Shown here piece by piece: positions 7,024-12,877 of a stretch of DNA of 16,267 bases; position 1 is the stretch's first letter; each line of letters opens with the position of its first letter. The DNA is from Candidatus Saccharibacteria bacterium UBA6209 (GTDB taxonomy: Bacteria; Patescibacteriota; Saccharimonadia; Saccharimonadales; Saccharimonadaceae). Both the position numbers and the translations under genes were made by a program. The notes beneath the pieces were generated by a model. It saw only the letters and a program-made list of their open reading frames with translations. It was not told the origin of the DNA and made no database searches. The DNA lies in NCBI GenBank assembly GCA_002421965.1, contig DISN01000019.1:1-16267 (forward strand), written 5' to 3'.

Positions 7024-7072
7024 GGAAAACCAAAAGAGCGGTGCCGTATGTAGCTCCGCTCTTTTGGTTTCC
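7024..7072 (+). terminator. Terminator after murA
   Basis: Arms of about 17 bp (AACCAAAAGAGCGG on the left, CCGCTCTTTTGGTTTCC on the right, one bulged A) enclose a 14-nt loop. The A-rich and T-rich parts lie within the arms rather than in a trailing U-run. Located 5 bp after the murA stop; it may also serve the convergent gene ending at 7169. Confidence 0.7.
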
Positions 7073-7168
7073 GTAGCCGGGTATTTACGCTACATCTAAC
7101 ATGGGTATATTTTGGCTTTTATTTTCTGAACCCCAAATTCTATAATCTAAATTCTATCTTCAGCCCTA

Positions 7169-8935
7169 CTACTGCTTGGGAAACAGAAACTTTAAGTAGT
7201 CCTTCATCATCCTAGCGCCAGAAATAATAGGCAAGTAGGCTGTGAGTTGCTTCTTGACGTTACCCTCGAGCATTAGATCATTGGACGTAATCTGGCATGC
7301 CTTGTGCATATTGGCATATAGCGATGAAACTTCGGCGTCATAGTCAATGCCCGAAACCTCCAGGCAGGCAATTGGTTTAATGTCTGCCACGCCACCGTCG
7401 CTAGTCGATATGAGTAGCTTTAGGTTGGCGATATCTTTCTCCCATGATGTACCACAAGCCTCAAGGCCAATAACTGGCACATTGATGGCTGCATCTGATC
7501 CAATTGACATTGCGCGGCCAAGCTCCTCATCGTAGTCCTGTAGGTAGTGGACCCTCTCTCGAAGAATTGGATCGCTATCGATCTCTTTGAGGATGCGTAG
7601 TAGATGCTCATACATTGCGGTGTCGCCCTGGTGGACCTTACCAGCAAGTAGGTAGTGGGCATTGTAGTCAATTAGTATTTGTTTAAGGATATCTAGTCGC
7701 TCAAATGGCAGGTATGGTCGCTTATAGTTGGCAAAGCGTCGCTTAAAGTCAAATACAAATGCATCTTCTGGGATATGGATCGGGTTGCCGTATTGGTCTT
7801 TACGATGCTCGAGTACACGGTTTAGCTCTTTGCGGCCAAGTGATTTGAGCGCTCGAATATCACCAATAGAGATATCATTAACTTTTTCTTGGTAGTCGTC
7901 TGTTGGCATGCCAAATTTGTCAATAATGCCCTTGTCGCGGTACATGTTCATGATCTCTGGCAACACCCAAGTTTCCATATCGATACCATTGGTGACAGCG
8001 TGGAATTTGACGCGTTCGTTGTTGCGGTCACGGAAATTAGCTACTCGAGCGTGCAATCGGCTAACACCATTTTTGGCCTCGGTAAGTTCAATTGCCAGCA
8101 TGTTTGGTCGAAGCATGCCACTGCCATCAAATTGTTCACGCACCCAGTGGATAACAGCGTTAGATTTGATATTTGGGAAGATTAGTTTCTCGAACTGGGA
8201 TATGTGGAACTCTGGTTCGGCGGCCTGTAGTAGCGTGTGGTTAGTGTAGAGCGTGTGCTTTCTGACATAAACAATCGCTTCGTACAGATTCATGCCGTTT
8301 GAGCAAAGTTCATCTAGTCGCGCTAGGGCAGCAAAGATGGTGGCAGTTTCGTTTAGCTGGATAACTGCAGGTTTGATACCAACTAACTTTAGGGCCTTAT
8401 AGCCACCAAAGCCAAGAGCGACTTCCTGGTAGAGGCGATGGTCGCCGCTGCCGATACCTTCGTATAGTTGGCCAAAGTTTGGCTCTGACATGGTTACAAA
8501 CTGAGTTGAACCAAGAATTTTCCTAAAAACACTTAATGACGTGTCCGGATAACCGGCTGAAGCAACAGTTACTTCGTCGACGTACTCAAAGCCATAATCC
8601 TGGGGCGATACCTTTTCGCTGTATTCTGTCTGAGATAGCCACTCAATAGACTGGTGTGATTCTGAACGATAAAACGGCGTTACTACCACAAACGGCACCT
8701 CTAATTGCTGGGCGACACGACGAGTGTCGGCTGCAAGTACCCCAAGTCCACCGCCGCCTTTGATACCGTTGGATTTGTCGTAGATTTCCATTGTCCAGTA
8801 GACGTAGGGACGTGTTTCTGACAATTCTTTGGTCAATGATGATCGGTTTATGGCGTCATAAAATTCAGACGCATCATCTTTCTCGATATCGTGAGGTTGG
8901 TATTTTGGTATGTCTGTGTATGAATATGGATCCAT
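7169..8935 (-). CDS. glgP: Alpha-glucan (glycogen/maltodextrin) phosphorylase, GT35 family
   Basis: 588 residues, the size of the short alpha-glucan phosphorylase type rather than the roughly 800-residue animal or E. coli type. It would release glucose-1-phosphate from alpha-1,4-glucan with phosphate, using PLP. GGGGLGVLAADT (60-71) matches the N-terminal glycine-rich loop. QLNETATIF (193-201) corresponds to the family HxNE motif with Gln in the His place. FKRRFANYKRP (397-407) matches the RxHEYKR motif. EACGTSWEK (492-500) matches EASGTSxMK, and Lys500 is the PLP lysine; the TSDGG at 511-515 aligns with the LDG motif. AAAGG precedes ATG 8935. No other glycogen gene is in view, so whether the substrate is stored glycogen or imported dextrin is unknown. 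Confidence 0.85.
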   Translation of the reverse strand: MDPYSYTDIPKYQPHDIEKDDASEFYDAINRSSLTKELSETRPYVYWTMEIYDKSNGIKGGGGLGVLAADTRRVAQQLEVPFVVVTPFYRSESHQSIEWLSQTEYSEKVSPQDYGFEYVDEVTVASAGYPDTSLSVFRKILGSTQFVTMSEPNFGQLYEGIGSGDHRLYQEVALGFGGYKALKLVGIKPAVIQLNETATIFAALARLDELCSNGMNLYEAIVYVRKHTLYTNHTLLQAAEPEFHISQFEKLIFPNIKSNAVIHWVREQFDGSGMLRPNMLAIELTEAKNGVSRLHARVANFRDRNNERVKFHAVTNGIDMETWVLPEIMNMYRDKGIIDKFGMPTDDYQEKVNDISIGDIRALKSLGRKELNRVLEHRKDQYGNPIHIPEDAFVFDFKRRFANYKRPYLPFERLDILKQILIDYNAHYLLAGKVHQGDTAMYEHLLRILKEIDSDPILRERVHYLQDYDEELGRAMSIGSDAAINVPVIGLEACGTSWEKDIANLKLLISTSDGGVADIKPIACLEVSGIDYDAEVSSLYANMHKACQITSNDLMLEGNVKKQLTAYLPIISGARMMKDYLKFLFPKQ

Positions 8936-9256
8936 GATGCCCTTTGTGGATTAATGATGTATATTGCTAATAACTATCTTAACCTATTATGCTTATTTTG
9001 CCCAGTATACCAGATGGATTAGCCGTATGTAATTTTACCCCCCCCTGAGAGCTGGGTTTTGGATATGCTGATGACCGCGAAACCACACCTGTGAGAAGGT
9101 GGGTATAGCATGAGTCTGATATCGGAGATAACTTAGTTGATCATAGGGGCGCAATATGTCTTAATCTATTATCTAGATTATGTTCCGGGCTAGATTATTT
9201 ATTGCCTGCACTCAGACCTACTGTGGTCTCTGGGGCGCATATCGGATGTGAACTAG
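8936..9256. other. 321-bp intergenic region with hairpins and imperfect repeats; possible leader or ncRNA
   Basis: No coding frame is convincing on either strand. The region holds a C8 tract (9038-9045) and a hairpin around 9082-9108 (ACC-CACCT/AGGTGGGT with a bulged A) enclosed by ATGCT (9065-9069) and AGCAT. A second hairpin is AGACC/GGTCT near 9213-9229. CTAGATTAT is directly repeated (9173-9181, 9190-9198). ATATCGGA plus a related tail recurs (9119, 9239), and GGGGCGCA occurs twice (9146, 9232). The glgP promoter must lie here, but no clear one was found. I matched it to no known RNA family. Confidence 0.45.
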
Positions 9257-9490
9257 TTAGGTGATGATGTCTAGTAAAATCCAGGACGGGTCGTTCTTGA
9301 CTATAGACATGGTCGCCATGAAGATAGAAATGAGACCGCTCACGACAATCAGCAGGCTCCACCAGCCAAAAGTACCAATGTAGACAATAGATAGAATAAC
9401 AAGTGTCAAGCCGCCTATAATTATCAGTGATGATATTATTATTAAACCCCAGCTTCTGTGCTGCGCTGTAGTCTTTTTCTTTTGCCTCAT
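9257..9490 (-). CDS. Small membrane protein with two helices
   Basis: 77 residues from ATG 9490. A longer frame begins at ATG 9511, but a consensus TATAAT lies between the two starts, 7 nt before ATG 9490, so the shorter product is preferred. The N-terminus is short and basic (MRQKKKTTAQHR). Two hydrophobic segments follow (about 15-38 and 42-62), separated by a GTFGWW turn, giving a hairpin membrane topology. I do not recognise the family and no catalytic motif is visible. It is a single gene downstream of the tRNA-Gly terminator, transcribed toward the 321-bp intergenic region. Confidence 0.65.
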   Translation of the reverse strand: MRQKKKTTAQHRSWGLIIISSLIIIGGLTLVILSIVYIGTFGWWSLLIVVSGLISIFMATMSIVKNDPSWILLDIIT

Positions 9491-9497
9491 AGCCTTA

Positions 9498-9503
9498 ATT
9501 ATA
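9498..9503 (-). promoter_or_regulatory. -10 box of the small membrane protein gene, near-leaderless
   Basis: On the minus strand TATAAT is followed by 7 nt and ATG 9490. This decides the start codon and matches the leaderless pattern seen at other genes in the window. Confidence 0.6.
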
Positions 9504-9580
9504 GCATCCACTTAGGGCGCCAGGGCTTTATTTTATTGTCACTTGCTGCTATACGCTTGCTCGCCTTATTGACTTGGGCT

Positions 9581-9616
9581 AAAGAAAAAAGACATCACGT
9601 GGATATCTTATTTCTT
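9581..9616 (-). terminator. Terminator after tRNA-Gly
   Basis: Read on the minus strand, AAAGAAATAAGATATC pairs imperfectly with GATGTCTTTTTTCTTT around a 5-nt loop. The core GATATC/GATGTC has one G-U pair and is followed by a T-run. It abuts the encoded CCA of the tRNA. Confidence 0.7.
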
Positions 9617-9691
9617 TGGTGCGGGTGGAGAGAATCGAACTCTCGTCTCAAGTTTGGAAAACTTGCATACTAACCGTTGTACTACACCCGC
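9617..9691 (-). tRNA. tRNA-Gly, anticodon UCC
   Basis: A 75-nt cloverleaf on the minus strand. The acceptor is GCGGGTG/CACCCGC. The anticodon stem is CAAGT/ACTTG with loop TTTCCAA, giving anticodon TCC (Gly, GGA). The T arm is GAGAG-TTCGATT-CTCTC. The discriminator is A and CCA is encoded. A TACAAT hexamer lies 11 nt upstream of the mature 5' end and is a likely -10 box. Confidence 0.96.
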
Positions 9692-9719
9692 GACACTGCT
9701 AATTGTACCAGATTAGTGA

Positions 9720-9725
9720 TATAAT
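9720..9725 (+). promoter_or_regulatory. Possible -10 box upstream of tRNA-Arg(UCU)
   Basis: A consensus TATAAT lies on the plus strand between the divergent tRNAs, but 110 nt before the mature tRNA. It would imply a long precursor. A nearer weak pair, TTGGGA to GATAAA (17-bp spacer), is an alternative. No decisive -35 is visible for either. Confidence 0.3.
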
Positions 9726-9835
9726 TAGAATACGCATTTCTTATGTGTCTTGGTGATTGATACCGGCATTTGGGACAGTGTGTGAAGTTTCGGATAAATT
9801 CCGAGAGAAACAAAAGGGATTTCCCTAATGATTGT

Positions 9836-9912
9836 GCCCTGATAGCTCAGCTGGATAGAGCAGAGGACTTCTAAGCCTAAGGCCGTTGGTTCGAATCCAA
9901 CTCGGGGCACCA
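9836..9912 (+). tRNA. tRNA-Arg, anticodon UCU, with a weak anticodon stem
   Basis: 77 nt. The acceptor is GCCCTGA/TCGGGGC, the D stem GCTC/GAGC, and the T arm GTTGG-TTCGAAT-CCAAC. The discriminator is A and CCA is encoded. Loop CTTCTAA gives anticodon TCT (Arg, AGA). The anticodon stem reads GAGGA against GCCTA: only the three inner pairs match, while 27-43 (G/A) and 31-39 (A/G) are purine-purine mismatches. The cupin gene begins 29 nt downstream with no terminator between them, so the tRNA and mRNA may share a transcript. Confidence 0.88.
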
Positions 9913-9941
9913 AACCAAATCATAAAAAGAGGAGGGGTACC

Positions 9942-10361
9942 ATGAATGATAATGGCAAAAAACCATATGTGGTAGATATTGAAGATTTGACGATTGCGAA
10001 TGAGAATTTCCGTACTGCATCTTGGACTGGAGATTTTCTCCAGATGACACTAATGAGTATTGGGGTCGGTAGCGAGATTGGACTAGAGGTTCACGATGAC
10101 ACCGACCAGTTCCTGCGAATTGAGCAGGGTGAGGCGCGTGTTGTAATGGGCAAGAGCCAAGATAATCTTGATTTTGAGGCAGAAGCTGGTGATGACTTTG
10201 CGATATTTATCCCATCTGGCTACTGGCACAACGTTATCAATACTGGAGATGAGCCGCTAAAAGTTTATTCTATATACGCACCGGCCCATCATCCGGCGGG
10301 CACAGTTCACAAGACAAAGGCTGAGGCAGATGAAGCAGAGGCGGCTGAGCACAGGGAGTAA
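9942..10361 (+). CDS. Small single-domain cupin protein
   Basis: 139 residues forming one beta-barrel cupin. Motif 1 is seen at residues 43-63 (GSEIGLEVHDDTDQFLRIEQG). The usual HxHx(3-4)E metal ligands read Glu49-x-His51 with Gln56. Motif 2 (GDDFAIFIPSGYWHNVIN, 83-100) has P91-S-G93 and His96. At least His51 and His96 could hold a metal. The E/H/Q first motif is common in a bacterial cupin subfamily of unassigned substrate, so no reaction is claimed. The Ala/Glu-rich C-terminus (after about 125) looks disordered. AGGAGGGG precedes ATG 9942. The next gene begins 9 bp downstream and shares the N-terminal NGKKP motif. Confidence 0.88.
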   Translation: MNDNGKKPYVVDIEDLTIANENFRTASWTGDFLQMTLMSIGVGSEIGLEVHDDTDQFLRIEQGEARVVMGKSQDNLDFEAEAGDDFAIFIPSGYWHNVINTGDEPLKVYSIYAPAHHPAGTVHKTKAEADEAEAAEHRE

Positions 10362-10369
10362 GTTTCACA

Positions 10370-10693
10370 GTGGATACTAATGGCAAGAAACCAACAATGT
10401 CACGGGGTCTAGTCGATAGGCTATCTGGTGCGATTGATTCTGGGCGAGAGCAACTGGGTACTGCGTCCGATAGCGCCCGAGGGCTTAATATGGGTGCACG
10501 TCGTAACGTATATCGATCTTCGCATCTTGGGCAGACTTACGGTGTTCGCCAGATGGGGGCCGAGATGGGCAAGCCTATCATAGCCGATCGCAAGGGTAGC
10601 CATCCTCAACTAAAATCGATTGACACTGGTCAGAATCGCCCATCGGCGGGGTTTCAAGAGCCTAAGGGCAGGGGATATAGCCCCTACTCGTAA
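10370..10693 (+). CDS. Hypothetical small basic protein
   Basis: 107 residues, GTG start at 10370. GGGAG lies about 12 nt upstream, and the frame is open and bounded by a strong terminator 32 bp after its stop. It is rich in Gly, Ser, Arg and Lys, with no cysteine, no signal peptide and no membrane helix. It looks largely disordered, with a GYSPYS tail. The N-terminus MDTNGKKP parallels MNDNGKKP of the upstream cupin (14 of 15 nt identical over the NGKKP codons), which supports the GTG start and suggests a shared origin or shared function of the two 5' ends. It is probably co-transcribed with the cupin. I do not recognise a family. Confidence 0.6.
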   Translation: MDTNGKKPTMSRGLVDRLSGAIDSGREQLGTASDSARGLNMGARRNVYRSSHLGQTYGVRQMGAEMGKPIIADRKGSHPQLKSIDTGQNRPSAGFQEPKGRGYSPYS

Positions 10694-10725
10694 AGACTGG
10701 TCGTACGCAGTAGATTTAATATGCA

Positions 10726-10763
10726 ATAGAAAAATCCAGACCGAATGGTCTGGATTTTTCTAT
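10726..10763. terminator. Strong bidirectional terminator
   Basis: Perfect 17-bp arms (10726-10742 and 10747-10763) flank a GAAT loop, core AAAAATCCAGACC/GGTCTGGATTTTT. It separates the plus-strand cupin unit from the minus-strand tRNA-Lys. The last arm base is also the 3'-terminal A of the tRNA's encoded CCA. Confidence 0.9.
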
Positions 10764-10839
10764 GGAGGGCCAGGAGAGACTTGAACTCTCGACACCCTGC
10801 TTAAGAGGCAGGTGCTCTAACCAGCTGAGCTACTGGCCC
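10763..10839 (-). tRNA. tRNA-Lys, anticodon CUU
   Basis: A 77-nt cloverleaf on the minus strand. The acceptor is GGGCCAG/CTGGCCC, the D stem GCTC/GAGC, the anticodon stem CCTGC/GCAGG with loop CTCTTAA (anticodon CTT, Lys AAG), and the T arm GAGAG-TTCAAGT-CTCTC. CCA is encoded at 10763-10765. The discriminator base reads U, unusual for lysine tRNAs, where A is normal. Confidence 0.94.
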
Positions 10840-10878
10840 ATATGTAATCACAGGTGCTAGTGACAACACCTATCTTTC

Positions 10879-10907
10879 ATTGTATCATATATTAACTATA
10901 AAGTCAA
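10879..10907 (-). promoter_or_regulatory. Sigma70 promoter of tRNA-Lys
   Basis: On the minus strand TTGACT (10907-10902), a 17-bp spacer and TACAAT (10884-10879). Start expected near 10872, about 33 nt before the mature tRNA. This is among the best promoter matches in the window. Confidence 0.82.
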
Positions 10908-10927
10908 TAAGTAATACGATAAATACT

Positions 10928-11005
10928 TGGGGCGAATGATGGGGATCGAACCCACGACCTTCGGAACCACAACCCGACGCTCTAACCAACTGAGCTACAT
11001 TCGCC
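10928..11005 (-). tRNA. tRNA-His, anticodon GUG
   Basis: 78 nt on the minus strand including the G-1 position. The acceptor is GCGAATG/CATTCGC with the extra G-1 opposite C73, the histidine identity pair. The anticodon stem is TCGGG/TCCGA, loop TTGTGGT, anticodon GTG. The T arm is GTGGG-TTCGATC-CCCAT, with the last pair G-U. CCA is encoded at 10928-10930. Confidence 0.96.
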
Positions 11006-11054
11006 ATTTATATAAAAGTGCGCCCTTGTTTTTTGCGCAACAAAAGCCTGCATG

Positions 11055-11084
11055 ATTATAGCATGAATTGAGGGGCTTTGGCAA
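11055..11084 (-). promoter_or_regulatory. Sigma70 promoter of tRNA-His
   Basis: On the minus strand TTGCCA (11084-11079), an 18-bp spacer and TATAAT (11060-11055). It would start about 43 nt before the mature tRNA. No terminator was seen after tRNA-His, so read-through to tRNA-Lys is possible. Confidence 0.7.
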
Positions 11085-11196
11085 TGATGGCCGTCTGATT
11101 TTGGCTGATTATGATTAGTGACTAGTATGGGTTGGCTGGGGATGTAGTAAACTGCCCTCATTATCACGGGGCTATTTCTCAGTGAGGATCCGGTGA

Positions 11197-11417
11197 CTAT
11201 TGCTGAGCTGGCTGAGACTCGTCTTGTGATGGCGCCTCTGTCTCGCTTGGTACTGAAGGTTGAGATTGTTCTTCTAGTGAATTAGGGAGGCGGGTTGCTG
11301 TGGAGGAGCAGGGACAACCGGAGTCTGTGGCTGTATTGGTGATATGGGCTGCGTCATCGGTGCTGCCTGAGGGTAGGACGGTGGAACAACTGGACGGTCA
11401 GTGCGTGGGTCACAAGG
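11197..11417 (-). pseudogene. Frameshifted remnant encoding a Pro/Gln-rich segment
   Basis: On the minus strand, 11417-11274 reads as a Pro-rich segment (for example VVPPSYPQAAP and TPVVPAPPQQP) before a TAG at 11276-11274. Another frame, entered near 11290, continues with the same composition (EEQSQPSVPSETEAPSQDESQPAQQ region) to a TAG at 11199-11197. A single missing base around 11285-11295 would join them. No start codon opens the first frame, which is closed upstream by TAG at 11420-11418. The composition resembles a cell-wall-spanning or linker tail. It could be a decayed gene, the tail of an originally larger form of the small membrane gene just upstream (11453-11602), or a sequencing error. 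Confidence 0.5.
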
Positions 11418-11452
11418 CTATCATTCCACTGATTTTTACTTACGCCAAGCAC

Positions 11453-11602
11453 TTATGACCCAGATAGCGGCAGGAATATTGCATAGACTGTCATTACTAA
11501 CAAATATACTATGCCAATTAGAAATATAGCTATCATGTCCCATATCGAGGTTCCCGATTCTATGCTAGTCCTAGCATAGTCTGCGTTTGTTCCATAGTCC
11601 AT
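11453..11602 (-). CDS. 49-residue single-helix membrane protein
   Basis: Start ATG 11602 is supported by AAGGAG 5 nt upstream. An in-frame ATG at 11641 lacks such a site. The N-terminus (1-21) is polar with several Thr/Ser, and one long hydrophobic helix (about 22-45, WDMIAIFLIGIVYLLVMTVY) runs almost to the C-terminus, which ends LPLSGS. The minus-strand sequence downstream holds the Pro/Gln-rich pseudogene, so the intact ancestor may have been longer with an exposed Pro-rich tail. It is divergent from folD, with 64 bp between them. No family is recognised. Confidence 0.6.
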   Translation of the reverse strand: MDYGTNADYARTSIESGTSIWDMIAIFLIGIVYLLVMTVYAIFLPLSGS

Positions 11603-11654
11603 ATTAACTCCTTTATATTTTAAATATGAGCATAATTGCATAGTAAAAATATGG

Positions 11655-11660
11655 TAAGAT
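11655..11660 (+). promoter_or_regulatory. -10 box of a leaderless folD promoter
   Basis: TAAGAT is followed by 6 nt and ATG 11667. No Shine-Dalgarno sequence is seen. Same layout as murB, murA and the histidine kinase gene. Confidence 0.5.
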
Positions 11661-11666
11661 AAAGAA

Positions 11667-12488
11667 ATGAAATCATTGAACGGCTCTGAGCTTGCGAGTT
11701 TTATTAAAGAACGTCAGGCAAAACAGGTTAGGGCCCTGCGTCAGGCGTGGGGAATTTTTCCGCGTCTAGCTATAGTGACTGATACTGAAAATCCCGTAAT
11801 CGACCTGTATATGCGCCTAAAAAAGAGTTATGGTGCGGACATATTGATTGACGTTGAGGTGCATCGAGTTGATTCTAACGACATTTACTCTACGATTGAG
11901 AGGCTAAACTCGCGTGATGATATACAGGGAATCATTGTCCAGCTGCCAATCAGCAGCGGCGAAGATGTTGACCGAGTGCTTGCTATGGTGGCGCCAGAAA
12001 AAGACGTTGATGGGCTAAATCCAGTCTCGACATTTGACGCCGCTACGCCGACGGCAATTAATTGGCTGCTTGCTGGCTATGGCGTTGATCTGAGTTCTCG
12101 TAAGATTGCGATTGTCGGGCGCGGTCGCTTGGTTGGTGCGCCGCTTGTAAAGATGTGGGAAAGCTCTGGTCATGAAGTACGTGTATTTGAAAAAGGTGAT
12201 GACTTGGCGGAGCTAATCAATTACGATGTCGTGGTGACGGCTGCAGGTGCGGCTCATATAATTACCAATGAGATGATTGCCCCTGGCTGCGTTGTAGTAG
12301 ATGCCGGAACTTCGTCCGAAGACGGCGAGGTTCGTGGTGATGTATCGCCGGAAGTTCGTCGGCGAGACGACATATCAATCACTCCAGAAAAGGGTGGCGT
12401 TGGTCCGCTAACTGTTACGGCGCTATTTGATAACGTTATCCAGGCGTGCCTAAGAATTGCAAATTCTCGTAAGTCTACTGACCAATAG
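11667..12488 (+). CDS. folD: Bifunctional methylene-THF dehydrogenase/cyclohydrolase FolD
   Basis: FolD oxidises 5,10-methylene-THF to methenyl-THF with NADP and hydrolyses it to 10-formyl-THF. The 273 residues are close to the usual 280-300. Catalytic Tyr48 and Lys52 lie in LYMRLKK, Gln92 in GIIVQLPI, and Asp115 in KDVDGLNP. The Rossmann nucleotide loop is GRGRLVGAP (151-159), where the common GRS serine is a glycine. TPEKGGVGPLT (239-249) matches the C-terminal signature. The start sits 6 nt after a -10-like TAAGAT. Its last 14 nt overlap the convergent response regulator. With glyA it makes a minimal one-carbon route from serine to formyl-THF for purines or initiator fMet-tRNA. Confidence 0.95.
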   Translation: MKSLNGSELASFIKERQAKQVRALRQAWGIFPRLAIVTDTENPVIDLYMRLKKSYGADILIDVEVHRVDSNDIYSTIERLNSRDDIQGIIVQLPISSGEDVDRVLAMVAPEKDVDGLNPVSTFDAATPTAINWLLAGYGVDLSSRKIAIVGRGRLVGAPLVKMWESSGHEVRVFEKGDDLAELINYDVVVTAAGAAHIITNEMIAPGCVVVDAGTSSEDGEVRGDVSPEVRRRDDISITPEKGGVGPLTVTALFDNVIQACLRIANSRKSTDQ

Positions 12489-12843
12489 TGTTTTTGACGT
12501 GTGCTACAACTTGACGGGGGGTGTTGTTGGCTTTGACGATGTAGCTACTGATGCCAAGTGAGCGCATCTCGCTCGGTGCTTCTTCTTCGCCAAGATTAGT
12601 GAGGATGATTACCGGCGTGTCTTTTGAGCCTTTGTGTTCACGAATCAACTTAAGGGCTGCAGCACCGTCCATCTCTGGCATTTGGATGTCTAGTAGTATA
12701 ATATCTGGCTTAAAGCTCTTGACTAAGTCGACGCCAATTTTGCCATTTCCGGCCATTCGTACATCAAAACCATCGGCCTCGAACTTCATCCGGTACATTT
12801 GACTAATTGTTGGATCATCTTCGATAATTGCAATCTTGGTCAT
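12475..12843 (-). CDS. Single-domain response regulator (CheY-like receiver)
   Basis: 122 residues, receiver domain only. The acidic pair is Glu8-Asp9-Asp10 (IIEDD). The phospho-acceptor is Asp52 in LLDIQMPEMDG, the switch Thr81 is in IILTNLG, and Lys103 is in SYIVKAN. All residues needed for phosphotransfer are present; there is no output domain, so it would act through a partner protein or phosphorelay. Its start is 34 bp from the divergent synthase-like/kinase unit, making the kinase at 13566 its likely partner. A -10-like TAAACT lies 6 nt before the ATG. The gene is convergent with folD, overlapping it by 14 nt. Confidence 0.93.
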   Translation of the reverse strand: MTKIAIIEDDPTISQMYRMKFEADGFDVRMAGNGKIGVDLVKSFKPDIILLDIQMPEMDGAAALKLIREHKGSKDTPVIILTNLGEEEAPSEMRSLGISSYIVKANNTPRQVVAHVKNTIGQ

Positions 12844-12877
12844 AAGTATAGTTTAACATGGTATGCTTGTATAAGCG
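12844..12877. promoter_or_regulatory. 34-bp divergent promoter region of the signalling cluster
   Basis: On the minus strand TAAACT (12855-12850) is 6 nt before the regulator ATG. On the plus strand TATGCT (12862-12867) or TATAAG (12870-12875) could serve the synthase-like gene. With so little room, the -35 regions would fall in the opposite genes, so the two directions probably interfere or are co-regulated. Confidence 0.45.

Noticed and set aside
7436..7465. Suspected loss of the PLP lysine in the phosphorylase
   Set aside because: EACGTSWEK keeps Lys500 in register with EASGTSxMK, so the cofactor lysine is present.
9068..9108. Hammerhead-ribozyme-like string CTGATGA...GAAAC followed by a hairpin and GTA
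   Set aside because: Only 4 nt separate CTGATGA and GAAA, so stem II is missing, and the putative stem I strands do not pair beyond two positions. The better fold (ATGCT/AGCAT) uses the core bases.
9075..9115. Resemblance to a cyclic-di-GMP-I (GEMM) riboswitch (AAACC ... hairpin ... GGG)
   Set aside because: The conserved CACGCACAGGGC, GGGACGCAAAGCC and receptor-loop sequences are absent, and the plus-strand orientation does not lead into a gene.
9836..9912. Shifted anticodon loop reading CTA (amber suppressor tRNA)
   Set aside because: A one-base shift leaves the anticodon stem without pairs; anticodon TCT with three stem pairs is the better fold.
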